A stretch of DNA of 64,000 nt from Marinomonas maritima (GTDB lineage: Bacteria > Pseudomonadota > Gammaproteobacteria > Pseudomonadales > Marinomonadaceae). The notes under the pieces are model-generated. The model was not told where the DNA came from. It made no database searches and saw only the letters and a program-made list of their open reading frames with translations. Position numbers and translations under genes: made by a program. The stretch lies in contig NZ_JAMZEG020000002.1 of NCBI RefSeq assembly GCF_024435075.2, positions 1-64,000 of the forward strand. Reading direction: 5' to 3'. Each line of letters opens with the position of its first letter. The first letter of the stretch is position 1. Positions 17,767 through 27,710 of this stretch are shown piece after piece.

Positions 17767-18510
17767 ATGAACGAATCAGAGTTAGATCGTTACAGCCGTC
17801 AATTATTATTGCCGAATTTCGATGTCCAAGGGCAGTTGAAGCTTGCTCAAGCGAAAGTGTTGGTGATTGGTTTGGGTGGGCTTGGGAATATTGCCGCGAC
17901 CTATTTGGCGACATCTGGGGTGGGATATTTGACTTTAGCTGATGGAGATCAGTTGGAAAGCAGCAACCTTCCTCGTCAAGTGCTCTACGATGAAAGCCAG
18001 ATTGGTCTAAATAAAGTGGTGGCCGCAGCAGAACAGCTTTCTCAAAAAAATGCGGCAGTGAAAATCCAAACTATTGCTCATAAACTATCTGGCGAATCGC
18101 TATCAAAAGCGGTTGAAGAAGCAGATGTTGTGTTGGATTGCACTGATAATTTCACTGCCAGACAGGCAATTAATCGCGCGTGTTTGGCGTTAAAAAAACC
18201 GCTGGTCAGTGCCGCCGCTATTCGATGGGAAGGCCAGTTAGTAAGCTTTTTGTACCATCAAAAATCTACGCCATGTTATGAGTGTCTTTATCCTTCGTTA
18301 TCGGATCAGCAGTTAAGCTGCAATGAAAGTGGTATTGTTGCGCCTGTTGTTGGCTTATTAGGCGTTTTTCAAGGGCTTGAAGCGTTAAAGTTAGCCAGTG
18401 GCTGTGGTGAAGTTCAACACGGTTTGTTGCGACTGTTTGATGGATTTGAAGGTCGCTGGCGTGATATGCGTTTAACACCAGACCCAGAATGTGTGGCTTG
18501 TTCACTTTAA
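17767..18510 (+). CDS. moeB: ThiF/MoeB-type adenylyltransferase
   Basis: Enzymes of this E1-like family adenylate the C-terminal glycine of a ubiquitin-like sulfur carrier (MoaD or ThiS). The 247 residues include the nucleotide-binding GLGGLGNIAATYLATSGVG (about 36-54), the LPRQVLY arginine segment, DCTDNF, the SCNESGIVAP cysteine loop, and two zinc-binding pairs (CYEC and CVAC at the end). Length and motifs fit MoeB better than the longer MoeB-rhodanese fusions. ATG at 17761 is possible, but AGG is better spaced for 17767. No molybdopterin or thiamine genes are adjacent, so MoeB versus ThiF is undecided. Confidence 0.85.
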   Translation: MNESELDRYSRQLLLPNFDVQGQLKLAQAKVLVIGLGGLGNIAATYLATSGVGYLTLADGDQLESSNLPRQVLYDESQIGLNKVVAAAEQLSQKNAAVKIQTIAHKLSGESLSKAVEEADVVLDCTDNFTARQAINRACLALKKPLVSAAAIRWEGQLVSFLYHQKSTPCYECLYPSLSDQQLSCNESGIVAPVVGLLGVFQGLEALKLASGCGEVQHGLLRLFDGFEGRWRDMRLTPDPECVACSL

Positions 18511-18666
18511 ATTAGACAAGCGCTTGAAAACTCATAGATAGCCCCTATCTCAGTAATTAATATTTTTCTCTAAGAATTTCACCCGATTTTCGTTAGAATC
18601 GATCACAGCATTTTTAGCTTGTCATCTTTAGGTGTCAGGCAAGCATTCATTTACAGGAGCAATAAC

Positions 18667-19620
18667 ATGAGCGATGTAAAACACGCTAAACTGATGATTT
18701 TAGGTTCAGGCCCCGCTGGTTACACGGCGGCTGTGTATGCCGCACGTGCCAATCTTAATCCTGTAATGATTACCGGTATGCAAATGGGTGGTCAGTTGAC
18801 GACAACGACAGATGTTGATAACTGGCCAGGTGATGATCAAGGCGTACAAGGTCCAGAATTGATGGAGCGTATGCGTAAGCATGCTGAGCGTTTTGAAACA
18901 GAAATTATTTTCGATCAGGTTAATAAAGTAGATTTAGAAAATCGTCCTTTCCGTCTAGAAGGTGATAGTGGTGTTTATACTTGTGATGCCTTGATCATTT
19001 CAACGGGTGCCAGTGCTCAATATTTGGGCCTAGAAAGCGAAACGAAATTCATGGGGCAGGGCGTATCAGCCTGTGCAACTTGTGATGGCTTTTTTTATAA
19101 AAATCAAGACGTAGCGGTAGTTGGTGGTGGTAATACGGCAGTTGAAGAAGCGCTGTATCTGTCTAATATCGCAAAAACGGTTACCGTTATTCACCGTCGT
19201 GATAAATTCCGTTCAGAGAAAATTTTGGCGGATAAATTGATGGAAAAAGCGAAAAACGGCAATGTGAAAATTGAGTGGTATTCTGAGCTTGATGAAGTGT
19301 TGGGTGATAGCGCGGGTGTGACAGGTGTTCGTATTAAGAACAATGAAACAGGTGAGTCAAAAGATCTCGCCGTTGCGGGTGTATTTATTGCTATCGGCCA
19401 TAAGCCAAATACAGATATTTTCCAAGGCCAGCTAGAAATGAAAGATGGCTATATTAAAGTTCAAACTGGCTCGCATGGTAACGCAACTCAAACAAGCATT
19501 GATGGTGTTTTCGCGGCGGGTGATGTGTCTGATCACATTTATCGCCAAGCAATTACCTCAGCTGGAACAGGTTGTATGGCCGCTCTAGACGCTGAGCGCT
19601 TCCTTGACTCTATGGAATAA
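18667..19620 (+). CDS. trxB: Thioredoxin-disulfide reductase
   Basis: This FAD enzyme reduces thioredoxin with NADPH. The start at MSDVKHAKL follows a good CAGGAG site; an upstream in-frame start would add 16 unlikely residues. The 317 residues include the FAD-binding GSGPAGYTAAVYAARA near the N-terminus, the redox centre CATC at about residues 137-140, the NADPH-binding VGGGNTAVEEALYL, and the C-terminal FAAGDVSD. It ends at a strong terminator shared with the convergent ppa. Confidence 0.97.
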   Translation: MSDVKHAKLMILGSGPAGYTAAVYAARANLNPVMITGMQMGGQLTTTTDVDNWPGDDQGVQGPELMERMRKHAERFETEIIFDQVNKVDLENRPFRLEGDSGVYTCDALIISTGASAQYLGLESETKFMGQGVSACATCDGFFYKNQDVAVVGGGNTAVEEALYLSNIAKTVTVIHRRDKFRSEKILADKLMEKAKNGNVKIEWYSELDEVLGDSAGVTGVRIKNNETGESKDLAVAGVFIAIGHKPNTDIFQGQLEMKDGYIKVQTGSHGNATQTSIDGVFAAGDVSDHIYRQAITSAGTGCMAALDAERFLDSME

Positions 19621-19653
19621 ACTTCTTAGTAACATTAGGAAGTTAATAGACAT

Positions 19654-19684
19654 AAAAAAACCGATCTTAGGATCGGTTTTTTTA
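19654..19684. terminator. Bidirectional terminator between trxB and ppa
   Basis: AAAACCGATC and GATCGGTTTT flank TTAG, with A-run and T-run extensions on both sides. The genes are convergent. Confidence 0.88.
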
Positions 19685-19720
19685 TGTCTTTAGCAGTGAG
19701 ATAACGTCTTAGTCGTTATC

Positions 19721-20251
19721 CTATTGTGCGTTGTAAGCTTCAACGCCTTCAATGATGGCTTTTTTCGCTTCCTCGGCGTTTGCCCAGCCTTCAACTTTTA
19801 CCCACTTGCCTTTTTCAAGGGTTTTGTAGTTTTCGAAGAAATGTTCAATTTGATCGCGTAGCAATTGTGGAATATCGTTCACGTCTTGGATGTGACCGTA
19901 TTCTTTGCTTAGCTTTTCGTGAGGAACCGCAACTAATTTCGCGTCCATGCCTGCTTCGTCAGACATGTTTAAAACGCCAACAGGGCGGCAGCGAATAACA
20001 GAGCCAGGAACTACAGGATAAGGCGTAATTACCAATACATCTACTGGGTCACCATCGTCAGCTAATGTATTATTTACATAGCCATAGTTTGCTGGGTAAA
20101 ACATTGGTGCCGTCATGAAGCGATCAACAACAAGTGCGTCCATGTCATGGTCGACTTCGTATTTTACTGGATTCGCTTGCGCTGGAATTTCGATGATTAC
20201 GTTGATGTCATTTGGAACATCTTTGCCCGCTGGGATTTTGCTATAGCTCAT
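19721..20251 (-). CDS. ppa: Inorganic pyrophosphatase
   Basis: Family I soluble pyrophosphatase, hydrolysing PPi to drive biosynthetic reactions. With the start at MSYSKIPAGKDVPND (GGAAG upstream), it has 176 residues, the normal length; a longer frame adds 11 residues without support. The acidic signature DGDPVDVLV at about 66-74 carries the metal-binding aspartates, with EYDHD-like EVDHD and YGHIQDVND also present. Confidence 0.97.
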   Translation of the reverse strand: MSYSKIPAGKDVPNDINVIIEIPAQANPVKYEVDHDMDALVVDRFMTAPMFYPANYGYVNNTLADDGDPVDVLVITPYPVVPGSVIRCRPVGVLNMSDEAGMDAKLVAVPHEKLSKEYGHIQDVNDIPQLLRDQIEHFFENYKTLEKGKWVKVEGWANAEEAKKAIIEGVEAYNAQ

Positions 20252-20459
20252 GATTATTTCTTCCAATGTGTTAAATATGGGCAATATTATAAAAGCTAGA
20301 CTGCTTCTATGCTAGTTGTGGAACGCATCCATTCGTAATATTCGCTATTACAATAGAATAAATTGAGTAAAAATAACTCTAAAGTGCGTTAACTTATTGC
20401 TTTCTTTCTGAATTTAGCTAGTCTTACACTGTGATCAAAATATAGTCGCGAGGACAGTA

Positions 20460-20765
20460 ATGACAAAATCTGAGCTGATAGAGCTGCTAATCGATCAGCA
20501 ATCCCATTTGCCGGTGAAAGATGTTGAGCAAGCAATTAAGGCAATGCTGGAGCATATGTCTGATTCTTTGGCGAATGGTGAGCGTATCGAGATAAGAGGC
20601 TTTGGTAGTTTTTCTCTGCATTATCGAGCACCTAGAATTGGTAGAAATCCTAAAACTGGAGAGTCTGTTGAGCTAAGTGCGAAATATGTACCTCATTTTA
20701 AACCGGGTAAGGAATTGAGAGAGTTGGTCAATTTACCTGATGACGAGATAAATGAACTTAACTAA
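20460..20765 (+). CDS. ihfB: Integration host factor subunit beta
   Basis: IHF is the heterodimeric DNA-bending protein; this is the beta subunit. The 101 residues contain the HU/IHF signature GFGSFSLHYRAPRIGRNPKT (about 46-65), including the Pro of the intercalating arm, and start MTKSELIELL as typical for IhfB. In many gammaproteobacteria rpsA lies directly upstream; here the neighbour is ppa on the other strand. lapA-lapB-pyrF downstream is the common order. Confidence 0.95.
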   Translation: MTKSELIELLIDQQSHLPVKDVEQAIKAMLEHMSDSLANGERIEIRGFGSFSLHYRAPRIGRNPKTGESVELSAKYVPHFKPGKELRELVNLPDDEINELN

Positions 20766-20839
20766 TTTACGTCTTATGCCTCGAAATCTTTGAGCTATCA
20801 CGGCATAATATCGCCATTCTATTTTAGGTAGGTTGTTTT

Positions 20840-21163
20840 ATGTTTAAATGGCTGAAAAGAGTTATTTACACCGTTCTCGTTGTATTTTTTCTCGCCGTGG
20901 GTGTGTTTTTTGCCATCCGAAATCCGCAACTTATTCCTCTTGATCTTGTTTTTTGGCAGGGTCCTCAATTAAGTGTTGCTCTCTATATCATTTTATCTTT
21001 TACGGTAGGTGCTTGTGTTGCTCTATTAATAAGCTCCATTGCATATATGCGAAGTGAGCGTCAGATTCGAGTGTTGACCCGAAAATACGAAAAAGCACGT
21101 GATGAAGTGGATACCTTACGTAAAGCCTCTATTACCAAAGAGCTTTCTGTCGGGAAGGAGTAA
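20840..21163 (+). CDS. lapA: Lipopolysaccharide assembly protein A (DUF1049)
   Basis: A small inner-membrane protein working with LapB in controlling LPS synthesis. The 107 residues have two transmembrane segments (about 7-25 and 42-66) and a C-terminal cytoplasmic coiled-coil-like tail rich in Arg, Lys and Glu, the usual LapA layout. It lies five bases before lapB. Identity rests on topology plus synteny with lapB and pyrF. Confidence 0.9.
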   Translation: MFKWLKRVIYTVLVVFFLAVGVFFAIRNPQLIPLDLVFWQGPQLSVALYIILSFTVGACVALLISSIAYMRSERQIRVLTRKYEKARDEVDTLRKASITKELSVGKE

Positions 21164-21168
21164 TTGAG

Positions 21169-22347
21169 TTGACCGAAATTGGGTTGTTTTTTGTTCTATT
21201 TGTCGCGCTTTTTGTTGGCTGGGCAATGGGTCGTAAAAACTCGACTAAGAAAAATAAGCAGACCAAAAAAAGTATTCCTACCGATTATTTTCGTGGTCTA
21301 AATCATTTACTTAATGATCAGCACTCTGAGGCAATTGATGCCTTTGTCGATTCTTTAGAAGTCAATTCCGATACGTTTGATATACACCTTACACTAGGGA
21401 ATTTATTCCGTAAGAAAGGCGAAATTCAAAAAGCCATCAACATACATCAAAACTTACTTGCTCGTCCTGAAATATCGCAACGTGAAATGCGCATGGTGCA
21501 ATTAGAGTTGGCCAGCGATTTTATGTCGGCGGGTTTATTAGATCGAGCAGGGCGCTTGTTGCTAAACATGGCATCCACATCGCGGAAAAGCGAATTTCAG
21601 CCTAAAATTCTGACGTTACTGGTGGATCTCTATGAATTTGAACAGAGTTGGGATAAAGCGATTCAAATTGGTTCTGAGCTTATAAAAGAAGCGCCTACTA
21701 AAAAAGAGGTTAAACGCTTAGCGCATTTTCATTGTGAAATGGCGCAAGAGTTACAAAAAAAAGAGCAGTGGAAATTGGCGTTTCAGCACTACAAATTGGC
21801 TTTAGAGGTTGATCCTAGTTGTATTCGAGCAAGTATTGGAGCCGCAGACGTTTTAAACAGTCAGCGTCGTTATCGTGATGCAATCAAAGAATTGAAGCAT
21901 GCAGCAGATCAAGATCCCGAATTTATCTCTATCATCATTCCTCAATTAAAAGAGTGTTATCAAAAAGTTTGGGGCAGCAGTGGTTACATCAAATTTTTAC
22001 AAGACCAAAACCAAAAGAAACCATCCACCGCTTTGATTATGGCGCTTGTTCAGCATTATATGGAAACAGACAAAGATTACGCTGAAATGTTTTTGGTCGA
22101 ACAGCTCAGGTTGCATCCAACAATTAAGGGTTTCAAAGAGCTGATTAGTTTGCAGCTTGCGGATTCTCAGGGTTATAACCAGCAACACTTAGTGGTTCTT
22201 TTTGAGCTTATTGATCAGCTTGTGCAAGCTAAACACAAATTCCAATGCCGTCAATGTGGTTTCTCTGGTCATCAACTGCATTGGCAATGCCCTAGCTGTA
22301 AAAACTGGGGTGTTGTTAAGCCTATTCATGGCTTAGAAGGCGAATAA
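21169..22347 (+). CDS. lapB: Lipopolysaccharide assembly protein B
   Basis: LapB (YciM) is an inner-membrane TPR protein that adjusts LPS synthesis by steering turnover of LpxC by FtsH. The 392 residues contain one N-terminal membrane helix, several TPR units between about 35 and 340, and a C-terminal rubredoxin-type metal site, CRQCGF and CPSCKNWG, at about 359-382. The start is TTG, the only well-placed initiator after a GGAAGGAG site. Directly follows lapA and precedes pyrF. Confidence 0.95.
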   Translation: MTEIGLFFVLFVALFVGWAMGRKNSTKKNKQTKKSIPTDYFRGLNHLLNDQHSEAIDAFVDSLEVNSDTFDIHLTLGNLFRKKGEIQKAINIHQNLLARPEISQREMRMVQLELASDFMSAGLLDRAGRLLLNMASTSRKSEFQPKILTLLVDLYEFEQSWDKAIQIGSELIKEAPTKKEVKRLAHFHCEMAQELQKKEQWKLAFQHYKLALEVDPSCIRASIGAADVLNSQRRYRDAIKELKHAADQDPEFISIIIPQLKECYQKVWGSSGYIKFLQDQNQKKPSTALIMALVQHYMETDKDYAEMFLVEQLRLHPTIKGFKELISLQLADSQGYNQQHLVVLFELIDQLVQAKHKFQCRQCGFSGHQLHWQCPSCKNWGVVKPIHGLEGE

Positions 22348-22402
22348 TACCAACGGTACTGTATACATTAATCGATAGAAACTGAAAGAAAGAGGACACT
22401 GA

Positions 22403-23110
22403 ATGAGCTGCCAATCCCCTATAGTGGTTGCCCTAGATTACCCAACCATGGTGCAATCTATTGAGATGGCGAAACGACTAGACCCTAACCAGTGTCGAGT
22501 TAAAGTCGGTAAAGAGCTGTTTACAACAGCTGGTCCTGTTATTTTAGACGAACTGCATAAATTGGGTTTTGATATTTTTCTTGATCTTAAATTCCATGAC
22601 ATTCCAAATACCGTGGCGAATGCGGTGAGTGCTGCGGCCAAAGCAGGGGTTTGGATGGTAAACATTCATGCGTCTGGTGGTCGCCGCATGATGGAAGCTT
22701 CCGCAAATGCATTACAGCAATTGTCTGATAACAAGACATTATTAATTGCGGTGACTGTGCTAACAAGTATGGACCAATCTGATCTTGTTGAAATTGGCAT
22801 TGATGCAACGCCTGAGCAACACGTTAAACGCCTCGCTGCGTTGGCGAAATCGTCGGGAATGGATGGTGTTGTTTGTTCTGCACAAGAGTCCAGTATGCTG
22901 TCTACGGAGCTTGGTAAAGACTTTGTATTGGTTACGCCTGGGATTCGCCCTGCGGGTTCTGATCAGGGTGATCAAAAGCGTATTATGACGCCTGCTCAGG
23001 CCATGGCCGCGGGCAGTCATTATCTTGTTATGGGGCGTCCTATTACTCAGGCCAAGGATCCTATTGCTGTGTTAACTCAGGCGAATATGGATTTGGGCGT
23101 GATGGCGTAA
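22403..23110 (+). CDS. pyrF: Orotidine 5'-phosphate decarboxylase
   Basis: This cytosolic enzyme makes UMP from OMP. The 235 residues show the catalytic DLKFHDIPNT block (about residues 60-70, with the Asp-Lys-Asp set), VALDYP at the N-terminus, and the phosphate-gripping TPGIRP and VMGRPIT near the end. An AGAGGA site precedes the ATG. It is the last gene of ihfB-lapA-lapB-pyrF and ends at a terminator. Confidence 0.97.
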   Translation: MSCQSPIVVALDYPTMVQSIEMAKRLDPNQCRVKVGKELFTTAGPVILDELHKLGFDIFLDLKFHDIPNTVANAVSAAAKAGVWMVNIHASGGRRMMEASANALQQLSDNKTLLIAVTVLTSMDQSDLVEIGIDATPEQHVKRLAALAKSSGMDGVVCSAQESSMLSTELGKDFVLVTPGIRPAGSDQGDQKRIMTPAQAMAAGSHYLVMGRPITQAKDPIAVLTQANMDLGVMA

Positions 23111-23156
23111 ATTACTCTTAATGAGTCTTGAAGTCTGAGAAAAAACCTTTTATTCT

Positions 23157-23211
23157 AAAAACCACTTATTAGTGTTGGCTTATTGGCGATACATTAAGTG
23201 GTTTTTTTTAT
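23157..23211 (+). terminator. Terminator after pyrF
   Basis: AACCACTTA and TAAGTGGTT form a 9-bp stem with a long loop (about 26 bases), then a run of T. The long loop lowers confidence somewhat. Confidence 0.6.
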
Positions 23212-23249
23212 TGGCAAGATGCCATGCCCCATTTTAAAAGGATGTTTAT

Positions 23250-23561
23250 ATGAAGAACTTAAATCGTATTTTTCGTGTCTGTGTTTTCCGCTCACTGTTT
23301 GTTATTTCCCTGGCTTTAACGCCTTTTTCACTTTTTGCCGCCACACCTTTGGATATTAATACCGCAACAGCTACTGAGCTTTCAGCGGTTATGTCTGGTA
23401 TTGGTATAAAAAAAGCGGAAGCTATTATCGCTTATAGAGACGCCAACGGGCATTTTGAATCTATTAGTCAATTGGCAAGAGTAAAAGGAATCGGCCCTAA
23501 GACTATTGACCGTAATCACACGGTGATTCAAGTACTGGATGCGGACAATAAAATAAATTAA
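23250..23561 (+). CDS. ComEA-like helix-hairpin-helix protein, exported
   Basis: The 103-residue protein has a signal peptide ending near residue 31 (LFAATP) and then a single double helix-hairpin-helix unit, LDINTATATELSAVMSGIGIKKAEAII...RVKGIGPKTID, typical of ComEA and its short proteobacterial relatives. These bind DNA non-specifically in the periplasm. In Gram-negative competence, such proteins help pull DNA through the outer membrane, but short ComEA-like proteins are also found in bacteria not known to be competent. A clear AAAAGGATG site precedes the start. Confidence 0.9.
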   Translation: MKNLNRIFRVCVFRSLFVISLALTPFSLFAATPLDINTATATELSAVMSGIGIKKAEAIIAYRDANGHFESISQLARVKGIGPKTIDRNHTVIQVLDADNKIN

Positions 23562-23585
23562 GCCTTAGTAAGTATGGAAGATAAG

Positions 23586-25310
23586 CTAACTTTTGGTTTG
23601 TTTATCTTCTAATGCTTGTATAGCTTGGTGCTGAGTGATAAACACTTGGCCAGTTAAGTTATCAAGTAACTTTGAATCTTTTAACCTATCCATCACTGGT
23701 CCTTTCACTTCCGATAAGTGCAGTTTTACATCAGAATCGGCTAAACGATCGACGATTTTTTCCAAACTTTGTAGCGCGCTTGCATCAATCATATTGACGG
23801 CGGTACACATTAGTATCAAATGTCTAATGGCCGTGTTTTGTGAAACCAAACTTTGTAATCTTTCTTCAAATACTCTGGCATTGGCAAAGAATAAGTTTTC
23901 GTCAATACGCACAGTAAGAATGCTTGGATGAGTTTCTACCGTAAAGCGTTGTACATTACGAAAATGCTCTGTCCCCGGTAGTCTGCCAACAATGGCGATG
24001 TGTGGGTGACTGGTATGCCATAGAAAACACAAAATCGAAAGAATTACGCCAACAATCAAGCCCGTTTCCATACCTTCAATCATTACGACGCTAAAGGTAA
24101 TAATTAATAAGCTGGCCTCTTTTTTAGAAAAGCGCCATAAGTTGCGTAGGTCTTGTACACTGACCAACTGCATCATAGAGATAGAAATAATGGACGCTAA
24201 GATCGCTTTCGGTAAATAATAAAACAAAGGTGTTAGAAAGAGTAACGTGAGCAATATCAATAAGGCTGAAATAATGCCTGTCATTGGGCTTTTTGAACCA
24301 CAATCTGCATTTAATACGGTACGAGAAAAACCACCAGTAACAGGAAATGCACCACACATTGCAGAACCTATATTGGCCAGACCAAGCCCTACAAGCTCCT
24401 GATTCGGGTCAATGTCTTGACGTCGTTTAGCGGCAAAGGATTGCGCCACGGATACCGAACCAATAAAGCCAACAATACTAATCAAAAAAGCGCTGGGTAA
24501 TAACTCTTCGACTATCTTCCAGTTGATGCCTTCCATATTGAGCGTTAATGGTTTGATCGGCACGCTACCAATAATACTGACGCCCATGTTTTCAAGAGAC
24601 AATAGAGCAACGGTTACTGTCGCTGCAACGACCACCAAAACAGGTCCTGATTTGCCAAACAATTGAATGGCTTGCGCTGAGCAGCCGAGACTTTTTAATA
24701 AGGTAGCAAAATAGCGACGCATCAATAAAAGAGAGGTGATAGACGCTAAACTTAGGATAAAAGTGGGTAAATTTATATTATTCACATGAAGGTACAGGCT
24801 ATGCACTAGAGGTAACAAAGTGTCACCTTCAGATTGAATGCCTAACAGGTACTTGAGTTGCCCAATGACAATTAATAAGGCAGAGGCGCTAATAAAACCG
24901 GAGATCACAGGGTGGCTTAGTAGGTTGGTCAAAAAGCCCAAACGTAATAAGCTCAACACTAATAAAAACACACCAGACATGAAGGCTAATAGAATCGCTA
25001 CAGTGGCGTATTGTTCGGTGCCAGAAACGGCAAAGGGCAAAACGGCAGAGGCGGTCATGACAGAGGTTAACGCCACGGGTCCCACTGCGAGTGAGCGACT
25101 GGTGCCAAATAAAGAATATAGAATAGAAGGTAAAATACTGGCATACAGCCCCGTAATAGCGGGTAAGCCTGCTAGCATGGCATAAGCTAAACTTTGTGGA
25201 ATGACCATGATAGTGAAGACGATACTGGCGACGGTATCACTTTTTAAATCAGCATCTTGGTAGCTTTTGAGCCAAGTTAGCGCTGGTAAATATTTAGCAA
25301 ATTTTTTCAT
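23586..25310 (-). CDS. SulP-family anion transporter with STAS domain
   Basis: The 574-residue inner-membrane protein has the SulP layout: an N-terminal transporter domain of many hydrophobic helices with PQSLAYAMLAGLPAITGLYASI (here split by the typical SulP signature, about 38-60), and a C-terminal cytosolic STAS domain (about 455-560) with MCTAVNMIDASALQSLE. Members carry sulfate, bicarbonate or dicarboxylates; the substrate cannot be told from sequence. No carbonic anhydrase or sulfate gene is nearby. It stands alone on the minus strand. Confidence 0.9.
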   Translation of the reverse strand: MKKFAKYLPALTWLKSYQDADLKSDTVASIVFTIMVIPQSLAYAMLAGLPAITGLYASILPSILYSLFGTSRSLAVGPVALTSVMTASAVLPFAVSGTEQYATVAILLAFMSGVFLLVLSLLRLGFLTNLLSHPVISGFISASALLIVIGQLKYLLGIQSEGDTLLPLVHSLYLHVNNINLPTFILSLASITSLLLMRRYFATLLKSLGCSAQAIQLFGKSGPVLVVVAATVTVALLSLENMGVSIIGSVPIKPLTLNMEGINWKIVEELLPSAFLISIVGFIGSVSVAQSFAAKRRQDIDPNQELVGLGLANIGSAMCGAFPVTGGFSRTVLNADCGSKSPMTGIISALLILLTLLFLTPLFYYLPKAILASIISISMMQLVSVQDLRNLWRFSKKEASLLIITFSVVMIEGMETGLIVGVILSILCFLWHTSHPHIAIVGRLPGTEHFRNVQRFTVETHPSILTVRIDENLFFANARVFEERLQSLVSQNTAIRHLILMCTAVNMIDASALQSLEKIVDRLADSDVKLHLSEVKGPVMDRLKDSKLLDNLTGQVFITQHQAIQALEDKQTKS

Positions 25311-25652
25311 GAGGTTCTGATGCCAAGTGATGGGAGTGTTAGGCTCTGTCTGCTATTTTCAGTCAGTAGTAAATTACCTGCTCGTACGCTCATTCTTTCT
25401 TAGTCACATGAGTCTTAGTGTGTTGAATATGGTACTTTTTTGGTGCCTTATTTGATAGGGCAGCGACCGATAAAATCTCATTAAGTTATAAGCTTATCTC
25501 TTTATGTGTTCATCTTGGAATTGAGGTCTTTTTAGACGACGTCTGAATAATGGAATTTGGTTGTTTTCAACGAGAAGGTGAACGGAAATACCAGACGCCG
25601 TAGGTAAAATTTGCTAGTCTGTTGAGTCGATTGTAAAGCTTAGGAAAAACCC
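25311..25652. other. Intergenic region between divergent SulP gene and uvrB
   Basis: The 342 bases hold the start regions of both divergent genes. I searched for a LexA-type CTG-N10-CAG palindrome before uvrB and found none with correct spacing. I recognise no RNA gene or repeat here. Confidence 0.5.
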
Positions 25653-27680
25653 GTGTCGCAAGAGTTTCAAATTGTTTCATCTTACTCACCCGCAGGCGAT
25701 CAGCCAAAAGCCATCGAAAAATTGGTTCGTGGTGTAGAAGCTGGCTTGGCTCACCAGACTTTATTAGGTGTAACGGGCTCCGGTAAGACTTACACCATTG
25801 CCAATGTGATTTCTCAGGTTAAGCGTCCAACGATAGTCATGGTGCACAACAAAACCCTGGCGGCGCAGTTGTATGGGGAATTCAAAGAGTTCTTCCCGAA
25901 CAACGCCGTAGAATATTTTGTGTCTTACTACGATTACTATCAGCCTGAAGCTTATGTGGCTGCATCAGATACCTTTATCGAAAAAGACTCGTCAGTCAAT
26001 GAACACATAGAGCAAATGCGGCTGTCTGCCACTAAAGCGTTACTTGAACGAGAAGACGTTATTATTGTCGCAACCGTATCGGCGATCTATGGTTTGGGTG
26101 ATCCTCAGTCTTATTTGAAAATGATGTTGCACTTGGATCGAGGTGATCGTATTGATCAGCGGGCAGTGTTGCGTCGCTTGGCTGAACTGCAATACACCCG
26201 CAATGACTTGGTTTTAGAGCGCGGTAATTTCCGAGTTCGTGGCGATGTTATTGAAGTTTTCCCTGCGGACTCTGAAGAGACGGCAATTCGTATCGAGCTT
26301 TTTGATGACGAAGTTGAAAACTTATCGATGATTGATCCTTTGACGAACAAAACTATTCGTAAAGTCCCCCGTGTCACTATTTATCCGAAAACGCACTATG
26401 TGACGCCAAAAGAAACGGTTGTTGCTGCCATTGAGCGAATTAAAGTTGAGTTAGATCAGCGCCTAGAGCAGCTTAAATCTTTGAACAAGCTGGTTGAGCT
26501 ACAACGTCTAGAACAGCGTACTCGCTATGATTTAGAAATGATGCAAGAGCTGGGTTATTGTAATGGCATAGAGAACTACTCTCGTTATTTATCTGGTCGT
26601 GAAGAAGGCTCGCCGCCACCGACGTTATTTGATTACCTACCTGCGAACGCATTATTGGTTATCGATGAATCCCATGTGACGGTGTCGCAGATTGGGGCTA
26701 TGTATAAAGGGGATCGTTCTCGTAAAGAAAACCTTGTTGAATATGGTTTTCGATTGCCTTCTGCGCTTGATAACCGACCAATGCGATTTGAAGAGTGGGA
26801 ACAGATTAAACCGCAAACTATTTTCGTTTCAGCCACACCAGGGAAATACGAGGCAGAGCATCAAGACTGGGTAGTAGAGCAAATTGTTAGACCAACAGGT
26901 TTGATTGACCCCATTCTAGAAGTCCGACCTGTAGCGACTCAGGTAGACGATTTATTGTCTGAAATTAACCTAAGGGCGCCTATTGGTGAACGCGTTTTAG
27001 TCACTACGTTAACTAAACGTATGGCGGAAGATTTAAGTGATTATCTGAGCGACCATGGTGTTCGCGTGCGTTATTTGCACTCAGACATTGATACTGTAGA
27101 GCGAGTCGAGATCATTCGTGATCTACGCTTGGGTGAGTTTGACGTCTTAGTGGGTATCAACTTACTGCGGGAAGGATTGGACATTCCTGAAGTGAGTCTT
27201 GTGGCGATTCTTGATGCCGATAAAGAAGGCTTTTTACGCTCGGAAAAATCCCTGATCCAGACCATCGGTCGTGCGGCCCGTAACGTCAATGGTAAAGCCA
27301 TTTTATACGCCGATCGCATTACCGGTTCAATGGAACGAGCGATCAGCGAAACAGATCGTCGTCGAGAAAAACAAAAAGCACACAACGAAGAGCATGGTAT
27401 TACACCAGTAGGCATCACCAAATCCGTGGAAGATATCATGGAAGGGGCTTATAACCCAGGTGCAGGAAAGCGTGGTGGTAAAGCTAAAAAAGTGGCTGAA
27501 ACAGCCAAAGATTATCAAGTGGAAAGCATGGAAGACGTAGCTCAGGTTCGTAAAGCTATGATCCAGTTGCAGAAAGAAATGATGCAAGCGTCTGAAGAGC
27601 TTAAATTCGAGCTGGCTGGTGGTTATCGAGATCAGATTCGTCAGTTGCAGAAAAAACTAAAAGACGTTGGTGAGTCGTAA
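25653..27680 (+). CDS. uvrB: UvrABC excinuclease subunit B
   Basis: UvrB is the damage-verifying helicase-like subunit of nucleotide excision repair. It starts at GTG after an AGGA site. The 675 residues contain Walker A GVTGSGKT at about 39-46, the beta-hairpin region with YYDYYQPEAY, DESH, the later GINLLREGLDIPEVSLV and IQTIGRAARN helicase motifs, and the C-terminal UVR motif near 630-670 that binds UvrC. All expected motifs are intact. Confidence 0.97.
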   Translation: MSQEFQIVSSYSPAGDQPKAIEKLVRGVEAGLAHQTLLGVTGSGKTYTIANVISQVKRPTIVMVHNKTLAAQLYGEFKEFFPNNAVEYFVSYYDYYQPEAYVAASDTFIEKDSSVNEHIEQMRLSATKALLEREDVIIVATVSAIYGLGDPQSYLKMMLHLDRGDRIDQRAVLRRLAELQYTRNDLVLERGNFRVRGDVIEVFPADSEETAIRIELFDDEVENLSMIDPLTNKTIRKVPRVTIYPKTHYVTPKETVVAAIERIKVELDQRLEQLKSLNKLVELQRLEQRTRYDLEMMQELGYCNGIENYSRYLSGREEGSPPPTLFDYLPANALLVIDESHVTVSQIGAMYKGDRSRKENLVEYGFRLPSALDNRPMRFEEWEQIKPQTIFVSATPGKYEAEHQDWVVEQIVRPTGLIDPILEVRPVATQVDDLLSEINLRAPIGERVLVTTLTKRMAEDLSDYLSDHGVRVRYLHSDIDTVERVEIIRDLRLGEFDVLVGINLLREGLDIPEVSLVAILDADKEGFLRSEKSLIQTIGRAARNVNGKAILYADRITGSMERAISETDRRREKQKAHNEEHGITPVGITKSVEDIMEGAYNPGAGKRGGKAKKVAETAKDYQVESMEDVAQVRKAMIQLQKEMMQASEELKFELAGGYRDQIRQLQKKLKDVGES

Positions 27681-27710
27681 CTCTTGGATTCAAAGAAAAA
27701 GGAGCCTTGA

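Noticed and set aside
25311..25652. Possible LexA box before uvrB
   Set aside because: CTG and CAG triplets near 25348-25365 are not 10 bases apart; no SOS-type palindrome is found.
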